DNA of 64,000 nt from Lithodes maja (taxonomy: Eukaryota > Arthropoda > Malacostraca > Decapoda > Lithodidae), in NCBI GenBank assembly GCA_037953745.1, contig JBAKBP010000199.1, forward strand, positions 84,703 through 148,702. The letters are read 5' to 3'. The notes under the pieces were generated by a model. The model saw only the letters and a list, made by a program, of their open reading frames with translations, was not told the origin of the DNA and ran no database searches. The position numbers and the translations under genes were made by a program. Positions within the stretch are counted from its first letter, which is position 1; every line of letters starts with the position of its first letter. This document shows positions 22,617 through 30,836 of the stretch, one piece after another.

Positions 22617-23100
22617 CCCTTAAATGTCGGGGCGCAACATAAGTCGAGTTAAATAAAGCTGGACTATGTGGCGGTGCTCGACATATATCGTGTGGCAATT
22701 TCAGCACGTAATGTGGCTGAGAGAGAGAGACAAGTGGTGGCAGGAGAGTAGCGAGGGTATGACTGCTCCAGACCACCGCGGCGAACCTACTGACACGAAT
22801 CCCACCTCCTCCCTCCCTCTCTCACTCGCTATATACGGAATTGTATGGGGAAAGTGCCTAATTACATGCTTTTTGCACTCGCGTTGCACGGTTATTGCAA
22901 GAAAACTAGCCATCATAAAAGGATCGTTATGGTGTCATTCGAAAGCTCTGTTTATGCCCTTTCAGGGATAGATACTTGTTTTACGTTCTGGGTCTTATTT
23001 AGGCATGAAAATGATCACGTAAACAGCCCTATTTTGGCTAAAAACACCCCGCTGGGCGGTACATATAAATAAACCGCATAGGCCGCTCGTAAGGTGTTAA
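22613..23100. mobile_element. TTAA-flanked MITE inside the LTR of element A
   Basis: TTAA at 22613-22616 and 23097-23100 bound 480 bases absent from the other LTR of element A. LTR sequence resumes after the second TTAA (TAACATCTAG against TAAAGTCTAG). The inner ends CCCTTA and, reversed, CACCTTA are only weakly inverted. The empty site in the other LTR is the main support. Confidence 0.65.
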
Positions 23101-23110
23101 TAACATCTAG

Positions 23111-24959
23111 TGTTACGACCGGTCACTCGGGTACACTAGGGCTCTTACACAGGACTCGAGTATGGCTCGCTGCCACAACGGAAACACACGATCCCAACCC
23201 CAGAGTACTGCCAGCCGAACAAAAAACGCCACTACCCTCCAGAGTTCTATCTGCTATAACGGGGTATACAAGAACTCGGTACTAGCGTTTCACACAACAG
23301 ACTAATAACAAGACGGGAGTTATCTAGTCTGGTCAACAATCAAACAAAGAAGAAAGTACTACAACACTAAAGAATAGTGTTGGCCGAAGCCGAAGTAATC
23401 CACCCTTGAACTAAGAAGTCCTCCACCCTCTACTTCGGATCGGCACTATTACGTTACGTTAAACAATAGTCCTCGAGCATCAAGCAAGGAATCTTCTGAT
23501 AAGTTAGATGCTTCTCGAATACTCATAAGAAGTAAGTATCGGATTTTGAACAGCAATTTAATGACTAACTCACTGGTAATTAAAGGCTTTAAATTGACAT
23601 AAGAAGAATTATAAGAATAAGCAACAGGATATGGCAAACATTAAGAAGAAGTACTCCGACAATGCACTAGCAATAGCCTACAAGATTGTGCTCGTGGGCC
23701 ACTAATCTCTGAAGTAGCTAAGCGTGCCACACATGAAATCAATAGTGCTTAAACAATAATATACATAAGGAGAAGCTTCAATACTATACTGTATCTGCTG
23801 GTCGAGCAAAGTCTAGCTGGGATATCTAAGGTTAAGAGACAATGGCTGAGCAAGCGGCTCGTAGCCTAGCGAGGTCCTTAAGACTGTGCGGCCAAATTAC
23901 GGTAATTGACGGGATGCTCTCTTGAGAGATCCAGATCACTAGTATCTGGTTCTCTCCTGGCGATCCTCTCAAAGTCAAGCAAATGAGATAGCACAGTGTT
24001 GGGTGGCACAGGCAAAAGCCCTCACTCGCAACACAGTGCTAAACTCCCACGGTACACAGTCAGAAAGACCACCTAGGCGTTCCACGTCTCCGTTGCAATT
24101 GTACTGGTTCAACCGCAACCTAGTACTCATAGGAAATCACAACTCAGAAACCCTATCCCAGTCTAGCATTGCCTAAACCAGCAGAAAACAGGAACATGAA
24201 TAATCGCACACAGGGAAATGCATATACGAGTGCAACAAACATCAATCAATCCTATTCTAGTTAACCCTTCCAAAAATAGGCTATCTAACAGGCACTTATC
24301 TCGTGAGAACTCAAGCGATAATACTTTGGCTGACTAAATCTGCACCAAAGGGGTCATGGAGGTTAAACAGGGACGAGAAGAGAAGAAGATAGGCTGTTCA
24401 GAGAGTAGAGAAAGTTCACATCAGTCGGAAGAATATGGATAGTTGCAAGGGATATGAGAAGTCGCTTTGCCTGATGAGTTCTGAAGAATTGTGGCGAGGA
24501 CCTCTCCTTTTTATACTCGGCCCTCTAGCGGCATATCGCAAACTACTTAAGGACCGCCCACTGGCAATCATGACGTCATATTCTCTCTCAATCTGGGATC
24601 GACAAAGAACTTCCCACGCGCTGAAAGGGAGGAAGGGAGGAGGGAGGAGGGAATTAGGGCCTACCGGCCCGCGTGGCGCACTCACTGATCCCCGTTACGT
24701 AATATCTCTCTCTCTCTCCTCTCATCATTACATATAAGTCCCACACACAATACTTATATCTAATGATATAAAATAGAACTCGTTGACTTAGAAGAAAACA
24801 AAATACATAATGATAATACTTATAGTACAACGGTTCACATAAACTGAGTTAGGAAACTCTACACAGACTACAGCCAAAGTTCCTGCCCTGACGATCCTAG
24901 CGAGGGTGGGGCCTGACTGGGCGTTCTGTACAGCATGCTCATACTCGACATGCGTCACA
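23111..24959 (-). repeat. Element B, 3' LTR
   Basis: Starts TGTTACGACCGGTCACTCGG and ends CATGCGTCACA on the plus strand. It contains a minus-strand TATA box at 24508-24515 and a TGACGTCA palindrome at 24571-24578. Confidence 0.9.
24508..24578 (-). promoter_or_regulatory. Element B 3' LTR: TATA box and CRE-like site
   Basis: Minus-strand TATAAAAA at 24515-24508. The perfect palindrome TGACGTCA (the consensus site of CREB/ATF-type bZIP proteins) lies at 24571-24578, 56 bases upstream of it. The same pair with the same spacing occurs in the 5' LTR. Confidence 0.5.
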
Positions 24960-24967
24960 CCTCCCCC
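24960..24967 (-). promoter_or_regulatory. Element B, polypurine tract
   Basis: Minus-strand GGGGGAGG directly before the 3' LTR start TGTGACGC. Confidence 0.7.
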
Positions 24968-25249
24968 AAGATTTTACTTGCTCAACCCTGAGCTAAAATC
25001 CTGATATACAGAACCCCATCAAACCCCTCACACCCAGCGACCGCATGGCACTAAAACAACGCTGAGTTTATCACTAAAACACATCTTATATAAAAAAAAA
25101 AAAATTCACATTTCATAACTCCTCCCAACAATAGTAAAAGACATAATATCATGCTCCCAGAGCGAGCTTACAGCAGCTCAGCCGTTTGATAGTTCGTGGA
25201 CTACTCAAACACTATAGGCTATGACAAACTTATACAATTATCTATATCA

Positions 25250-25415
25250 AAAAGAAAGAGTTTTTATATGATTTTTTATATTTTAATATGTTTTTTTCCG
25301 GCTGCACTATAAGGGCAGCCTATTTTCTTCTATACCAAACGCTCAACAATCCTGCTTTACGACCCAATACGCTGGGCTACAACCGCGAGCCAACAAGCAC
25401 CAAGCGCAAAATACT
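25250..25415 (-). other. Conserved 3' noncoding block of the Gmr1-like elements
   Basis: Between RNase H and the polypurine tract, about 165 bases match 16450-16620 of element A very closely (for example GAAAGAGTTTTTATA, CTTCTATACCAA, TTTACGACCCAATA and GCGAGCCAACAAGCACCA). There is no sustained frame on either strand. An imperfect GGCTGC...GCAGCC hairpin is present in B (25305-25322). Confidence 0.55.
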
Positions 25416-25479
25416 ACTCAAACCAAAGCAGGAGGCTACCCGTGTGTCAATCTCTTCGGGATCATACACCTGTGATAGC

Positions 25480-25758
25480 CTACGACTGATCATCTACCCT
25501 CGATAAACAATCCGCAATCACATTGTCACATCCCGCAATATGCCGGATGTCCAGGTTATACTCCTGCAACATCAATGACCACCGGGTCAGTCTCATATTG
25601 CGATTGTGAAATTGATTTAGGAATCTCAAAGGGTGATGATCAGTGTAGATAACCACGACTGGGCCATAGGCTGGAACATACACCTCGAAGTGCCTGAGTG
25701 ACAGCACAATCGCCAGTAATTCCTTTTCTATTGTAGAAATAGTTCTTTTGTGCAGCAT
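25480..25758 (-). pseudogene. Element B, RNase H C-terminal part, out of frame
   Basis: Continues the Pol protein after a one-base insertion (a third T in the minus-strand TTT complementary to 25737-25739). It carries EKELLAIVLSLRHFEV with the second RNase H acid and VIYTDHHPLRFLNQFHN with the next aspartate, and ends CLSRVDDQS at the stop. The frameshift would remove these residues from the polyprotein. It may be a real mutation or a sequencing error. Confidence 0.8.
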
Positions 25759-28700
25759 TGAACTTCTTAGAAAAGAAACTTACTGGGTGTTCCACACCTT
25801 CATTGTCTGTCTGTAGCAAGACGGCAGCAGCCCCTACACCACTAGCATCTGTTGCCAGCTGAAAAGGCCTGTTAAAGTCTGGGGCCCTGAGTATCGGGTG
25901 AGTACACAGCAAATGCTTCACTAAATTAAAAGCCTTTTCACACTCAGGCGCCCACAAAAACTTTTTGTCTTTAGATAACAAATCTGTGAGAGGTGCCAAC
26001 ACCGTGGAGTAACCTTTTATAAAGCGTCTGTAGTAGCCTATCATACCCAAGAATCTCATGATCTGCTTCTTGGTGGTTGGGTGCGGAAATTTATTGATAG
26101 CCTGTACCTTGTTCTGAGGAGGGCACACCTGTCCCCTTCCCACTACAAACCCAAGGTACTGCACAGTGGCTTTTACGAAGTCACACTTTGCCAAATTTAC
26201 TACCAGACTTGCTTCACTAAGTTTCCGGAACAAGGTCTCCAGGTGCTCACAATGGCTCTCAAAGTCGTCATCATAAATGATTACATCGTCCAAGTATACA
26301 GTGCAATTTGGAATGTCCTTGACAATTTCATTCATCAGGTTCTGAAACGTTGCTGGTGCATTCTTAAGTCCGTAGGGCATAACATTACACCGGTAAGTAC
26401 TCCCGTCCACCACAAAACCACATACCTCTTTAGCACGCTCGGACAAAGGTACTTGCCAGTAACCTTTTACTAAATCTACTTTAGACAAAAACCGAGCATT
26501 ACCAATTTTATCAACACTATCATCAACCCGAGGAAGAGGATATGGGTTAGTTGGAGTCAAACCGTTTAGCCTACGGAAATCAATACAGAAGCGTACCTTG
26601 CCATCTGGCTTAGGCTGCAGTGTTACGGGGGAAGTCCATTTAACGGTGCCTTTCTCTATCAACCCTCTACCGAGCATATACTCCAACTCATCCCTCAGAG
26701 CGGGTAGTTTTATGGGGGGCACACGGTACGGGATTGACTTAAAGGGTAGATGGTCCCCCACGTCAACATCATGCATAGCCTGAGTAGTGAGGCCTGGGTG
26801 TTCAGCAAATACAGTGGGGTATGAACCGAGCAACTGACGGATAGCTTCAAATTGCGGCTCAGGCAAATGGGCTATAGCCTCGTCAGCCCTTAGGCTCGAG
26901 TTCCCCGCCCACTGATCCGCTGAAACATGGTGATCCCAGCTATCCTCCTCTGAAGCTTGACTGTCCCCCTCTCCTTCTCCACCACGGCCGCAACAAGCCA
27001 ACACAGGGACAGTGAGAGGCTCAGAGGGGCGCCTCACATACTCTTTTATCAGGTTCACGTGACATAACTGATTCTTCTTCCTCCTGTCTGGAGTGGCAAC
27101 AAGGTAATCTAGGTCCGAAATTTTCTCCACAATTTTATAGGGTCCAGTATACTTCGCCGACAAGGGGTTACCCACCAAAGGCAACAAAATCAACACCTCC
27201 TGTCCCACAATGAACTCCCGGAGCTTCACTTTGCGATCATACCTGTCCTTCATTAAAGCTTGTGACCCTGTTAAATTCCGACCTGCCATCTCCAGACTCT
27301 TAAGCATGCGCTCACGGCTTTCAAACACATACTTCAACAAGGAACAAGGCGGCACAGTTCCTTCCCAAATTTCCCGCAGCATATTAAGGGGGCCCCTGAC
27401 TCGGTGTCCAAAAATCAGCTCGTTTGGACTAAATCCCAGGCTCTCACCAGGCACTTCCCGAGCAGCAAACAGTACATACGGCAATCCAAGATCCCAATCT
27501 CTTCCGTTATCAGCACAATAACACCTGAGCATGCTTTTAAGGGTGGCATGCCACCGCTCAAGCACCCCTTGGCTCTCAGGGTGATACGCTGACGATACCA
27601 CCGCCCGTATTCCATGCTGTTGCATTGTTTGCTTAAAGAGATTGGAGGTGAAATTGGACCCCTGATCAGACTGAATCTCCTCCGGGTACCCGTACCTTGA
27701 AAAGTACCACAACAAGTTACTGACTACCGTCTTAGCCATGCCGTTTTTCATGGGGTATGCATCGGGGTATCTAGTGGCAACATCCATGATGGTTAACAAA
27801 AATTTATTACCAGCCTTTGTGGGAGGGAGGGGACCAACCATGTCAACAACAATCTTACTAAAAGGTGGCCCAATTACAGGAATAGGGTGCAACGGAGCTT
27901 TAGGAATAACTTGGTTTGGTTTCCCGACCCGTTGACAAATATCACATGAGTTTATCCAGGACTGCACATGAGACTTCATCCCCGGCCACCAAAACAACTT
28001 CCCCAAAGCCGCCACCGTTTTTCTTACCCCCAAATGTCCTGCCAGCGGTGTGTCATGCGCCAAACTCAGTAGGCTATCCCTGCACTCCCGCGGCACCATC
28101 AACTGGTCCACTACCCCGGACCCCATCTTCCAGCTACGGTTAGGGTCTTGAAAACGCCGATACAGGATGCCATCTAAATAAAAAAAATCTCCCGGCTGTG
28201 CATCACCGTCCTCGTCGAGCTCCACAGCTCCATTAGCACACGTTTGGAGCTCAGGGTCCTCCAGCTGCAACCGACGTATATCTGAGGGTGCCAAGCGATC
28301 TAACTGCTCCCGGAGCAATGCATGACCCTCCCCGATACTGAGCTGCTCCCTCTGTCTCTCTCGATGTTCATAACGTTGCTGTCGTGGAGACTCGTCATGC
28401 CCAGCCTCGTCACTCTCGATGACAGGCCCAGGGGCTACTCCAGAACTAAGTAATGGTGCTAATACTGAATCACCCAGGAGAGCCGCCGAGTCAAAACTCT
28501 TAAAACCAACTCCAGCTTTAGCCTCCTCCTGTTGATCGTTCCTCTGCTGGTCTGAAGACGGAGGACTAGGCTGTGACACTTTAGCTGCCCGAGCTCGGGT
28601 GACAGCACACGCCATGGGTTGTGCCTGGCACCGCTCGACCCACTCTCGCTCTTCCCTACTCACGTCGGCCGGCCTCTCGGCAACGACTAAGGGTAGAACC

Positions 28701-30622
28701 TCAGAAGCGGGCATTGCAAAGTCGTTGCCGAGAAGAAGGTCGACGCCCTCCACTGGCAGTTTCTCCACAATCCCAACATCCAATTCACGTGCCACACCAT
28801 CCACCTCCAACTCCAACCGCACCAGCGGGTATGACCGAGTTGCATTAATACCCTGCACCACCACCACCCGAGCCGCATTTATAGGGTAGCCAGTCAAGTT
28901 TCTCATCAAAGTCTGGGAAGCACCTGTATCACGCAAGACCTCTACTCCATGCTTGCGCCCCGCCCACATCACGCAACCCCGTCCTCTATGGTCGCAAAAA
29001 ACATCCTGAGCAGGGTTCGAGCCTCCCAGGTGCTTCTGCATTGGCTGTGCCTCAGCCTCTGACGAACTGCCCCGGGCAAACTCAGAAGGCTTCAGAGACA
29101 CACCAATGTTGCAGGCCAAAGACACAGCTGCTGTAGGTGGTTTGCTAGGACAGACTCTTGCAAAGTGCCCCTTTTTATGACATTGATAACACTCTAACTC
29201 CCCTTTGGGCTTCCCTTGGTACTGGGAAGGGCCCGGCCCCTTCTTAAATGGGACGGTGCTAGTCTTGTGGTCAGTCTTGGTATCATAACTCTTGTACTTG
29301 TTTGCATAAGATATATTACTAACTCGGGGGGGTGGGGCGTCACGCCCCTTGTTACCTGCCTCACTACGCTGGGCAGACCCGCACCCACGAATTAATGATA
29401 GCCGGAGGTCAGCCATCTCAGCTGCCTCCTGTAGAGTTTTTGGATTCTTTTCTTTAATAGTTAAAGTCATTTCTGCACCTGTACACTTATAAAACTGCTC
29501 GAGCAGAAACAGCTCCGTCAACTGTTCGGCCGTCTCAGCTTTCTCAGAACGTGTCCAGTTTGTAAGTGCATCTTTTAAGTCCCGGGCATGTTCAAGAAAG
29601 GTCGCCTCCCTAGTCTTTGTAACACCCCGAAACTTCAATCGATATGTTTCTGGTTGCAACTCGTATGCCCGTAGGACAGCTCTCTTCAATTCTGGGTAGT
29701 CAATGCAAGACTCTAAAGGCAGTGCATCATAAGCCTTCAGACCCTTACCCGTAAGTCTTGAGGAGACCAGAGCTGCCCACTTCTCTTCAGGCCAATTATG
29801 CTCCCTACACTTCTTCTCAAAACGATTAAAAAATTCTGTGACTTCAGTTTCACTAAATGCCGGCACCAACTTGACTAATTGGGACAAGGACTGTTCTCTT
29901 ACTTGGCCCTCACGGCCCATCCGAATCCCTGTCGACTCTGCACGAGTCTTATCTAAATCTATTTGAGCACAATATTTCTCTGAGTCGTACCTAAGCTCAG
30001 CCTCATGCCTCCTGGTCTCATCCTCTTGCCTCCTAACCTCAATCTCATGCCTCCTAGTCTCATTCTCCTGCTTCCTAGCCTCATTCTCCTGCTTCCTAGA
30101 CTCATTCTCCATCTCCTGCTTCCTAGCCTCATTCTCCATTTTAGCAAGCTCGAGTTTAAATATCATCTCAGGAGACAGGCCGGAAGAGGGAGCTGCCACT
30201 ACTGAAGGAGGGGGGGCAAGAACTGGGGAACCACCATACGCACCGCCCGAGGGCACTCCAATCTTCCAATGCTCATCCCTCTGTGGGAGAGTGCTAACCT
30301 CCGGCAACTGAGTGGACGGCACTGTGGGAGTCGAGTGAGAGGGGATCTGGGGAGGAACCCCCCCAAACGCCCTCTCCTCCGAAACCCCATGTCGCCCACG
30401 CAACACCCAGGAAATCAGCTCCCCCTTGGACATCCCTCCTACATTGGATAGACCCAAAACCTTGGCTATCAGGTGCAAGCCATAAATATTCACCCCAGTC
30501 AACCTCTCCTCCGTGACATGGTACTGCTTACTCACAAAAAGTCTAGCATCCTCCTCACTAGTTACTAACGGCACCTCCTCAAATGGCATCTCTCGCTCCT
30601 CGTCAATACTAGGGCACGACAT
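25640..30622 (-). CDS. Element B Gag-protease-integrase-RT polyprotein
   Basis: The frame is open from 30652; I prefer the ATG at 30620-30622 (MSCPS), because element A has a matching MSYSG start. Residue numbers here count from 30652. Order: N-terminal helical region 25-90; Pro-rich linker 100-160; charged coiled coil with seven-residue repeats 165-230; capsid-like region 245-335; SCAN-like segment 335-415 (ELFLLEQFYKCTGAEM); zinc knuckle CYQCHKKGHFARVC about 485; protease LRDTGASQT about 575; integrase HHCC about 864-905 with CDIC; integrase D, D and E in VVDMVGPL, IQSDQGSNF and ESQGVLERWH about 938-1030; GPY/F module KYTGPYKIVEK about 1174; RT FCIDFRRLNG about 1354 and VYLDDVIIYDDD about 1452; first part of RNase H ATDASGVGAAAV about 1600. 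All catalytic residues up to there look intact. The product would assemble particles, copy the RNA and integrate the DNA. Confidence 0.9.
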   Translation of the reverse strand: MSCPSIDEEREMPFEEVPLVTSEEDARLFVSKQYHVTEERLTGVNIYGLHLIAKVLGLSNVGGMSKGELISWVLRGRHGVSEERAFGGVPPQIPSHSTPTVPSTQLPEVSTLPQRDEHWKIGVPSGGAYGGSPVLAPPPSVVAAPSSGLSPEMIFKLELAKMENEARKQEMENESRKQENEARKQENETRRHEIEVRRQEDETRRHEAELRYDSEKYCAQIDLDKTRAESTGIRMGREGQVREQSLSQLVKLVPAFSETEVTEFFNRFEKKCREHNWPEEKWAALVSSRLTGKGLKAYDALPLESCIDYPELKRAVLRAYELQPETYRLKFRGVTKTREATFLEHARDLKDALTNWTRSEKAETAEQLTELFLLEQFYKCTGAEMTLTIKEKNPKTLQEAAEMADLRLSLIRGCGSAQRSEAGNKGRDAPPPRVSNISYANKYKSYDTKTDHKTSTVPFKKGPGPSQYQGKPKGELECYQCHKKGHFARVCPSKPPTAAVSLACNIGVSLKPSEFARGSSSEAEAQPMQKHLGGSNPAQDVFCDHRGRGCVMWAGRKHGVEVLRDTGASQTLMRNLTGYPINAARVVVVQGINATRSYPLVRLELEVDGVARELDVGIVEKLPVEGVDLLLGNDFAMPASEVLPLVVAERPADVSREEREWVERCQAQPMACAVTRARAAKVSQPSPPSSDQQRNDQQEEAKAGVGFKSFDSAALLGDSVLAPLLSSGVAPGPVIESDEAGHDESPRQQRYEHRERQREQLSIGEGHALLREQLDRLAPSDIRRLQLEDPELQTCANGAVELDEDGDAQPGDFFYLDGILYRRFQDPNRSWKMGSGVVDQLMVPRECRDSLLSLAHDTPLAGHLGVRKTVAALGKLFWWPGMKSHVQSWINSCDICQRVGKPNQVIPKAPLHPIPVIGPPFSKIVVDMVGPLPPTKAGNKFLLTIMDVATRYPDAYPMKNGMAKTVVSNLLWYFSRYGYPEEIQSDQGSNFTSNLFKQTMQQHGIRAVVSSAYHPESQGVLERWHATLKSMLRCYCADNGRDWDLGLPYVLFAAREVPGESLGFSPNELIFGHRVRGPLNMLREIWEGTVPPCSLLKYVFESRERMLKSLEMAGRNLTGSQALMKDRYDRKVKLREFIVGQEVLILLPLVGNPLSAKYTGPYKIVEKISDLDYLVATPDRRKKNQLCHVNLIKEYVRRPSEPLTVPVLACCGRGGEGEGDSQASEEDSWDHHVSADQWAGNSSLRADEAIAHLPEPQFEAIRQLLGSYPTVFAEHPGLTTQAMHDVDVGDHLPFKSIPYRVPPIKLPALRDELEYMLGRGLIEKGTVKWTSPVTLQPKPDGKVRFCIDFRRLNGLTPTNPYPLPRVDDSVDKIGNARFLSKVDLVKGYWQVPLSERAKEVCGFVVDGSTYRCNVMPYGLKNAPATFQNLMNEIVKDIPNCTVYLDDVIIYDDDFESHCEHLETLFRKLSEASLVVNLAKCDFVKATVQYLGFVVGRGQVCPPQNKVQAINKFPHPTTKKQIMRFLGMIGYYRRFIKGYSTVLAPLTDLLSKDKKFLWAPECEKAFNLVKHLLCTHPILRAPDFNRPFQLATDASGVGAAAVLLQTDNEGVEHPVSFFSKKFNAAQKNYFYNRKGITGDCAVTQALRGVCSSLWPSRGYLH

Positions 30623-30826
30623 ACTGAAGTTCACAAAAAATTCTCGAGACAAAAGTGTTAAACTCCCTTATGTAAGCACTAATTACTAAATTAACTGGAG
30701 TCTCTTAAATGCTCTCCTAATTGCCTTACAAAAAAAAAATATTCTTCAATATGTACGCTAAAGTACGAACAAACAAATGTTGTACAACTCTGCAAAAAAT
30801 TATACTGTTCACAAAATCCTAAGCAA

Positions 30827-30834
30827 GGTCGCCA
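30827..30834 (-). promoter_or_regulatory. Element B, primer-binding site
   Basis: Minus-strand TGGCGACC two bases after the CGTAACA end of the 5' LTR, the same as in element A. Confidence 0.65.
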
Positions 30835-30836
30835 TT

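Larger units (their letters stand above)
14377..23110 (-). mobile_element. Gmr1-like Gypsy LTR retrotransposon, element A (decayed)
   Basis: Minus-strand order is: partial 5' LTR (21900-22616 plus 23101-23110), primer-binding site, gag, zinc knuckle, protease, integrase, RT, RNase H, polypurine tract, 3' LTR (14377-16180). Integrase lies before RT, unlike ordinary Ty3/Gypsy elements; this order defines the Gmr1-like group. It is homologous throughout to element B, including the LTRs (both begin TGTTACGA on the plus strand), but belongs to a separate subfamily. Stops and frameshifts in gag, protease and at the RT/RNase H join, and an in-frame loss in RNase H, make it inactive. By eye the two LTRs differ at about 15 sites over the roughly 717 bases they share. 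Confidence 0.85.

Noticed and set aside
22666..22971. ORF inside the TTAA MITE as a transposase remnant
   Set aside because: The translation has no transposase motif and the element length varies with simple repeats.
25730..25745. Programmed frameshift in RNase H of element B
   Set aside because: There is no slippery heptamer or reason to shift inside a catalytic domain. A one-base insertion or a sequencing error explains it.
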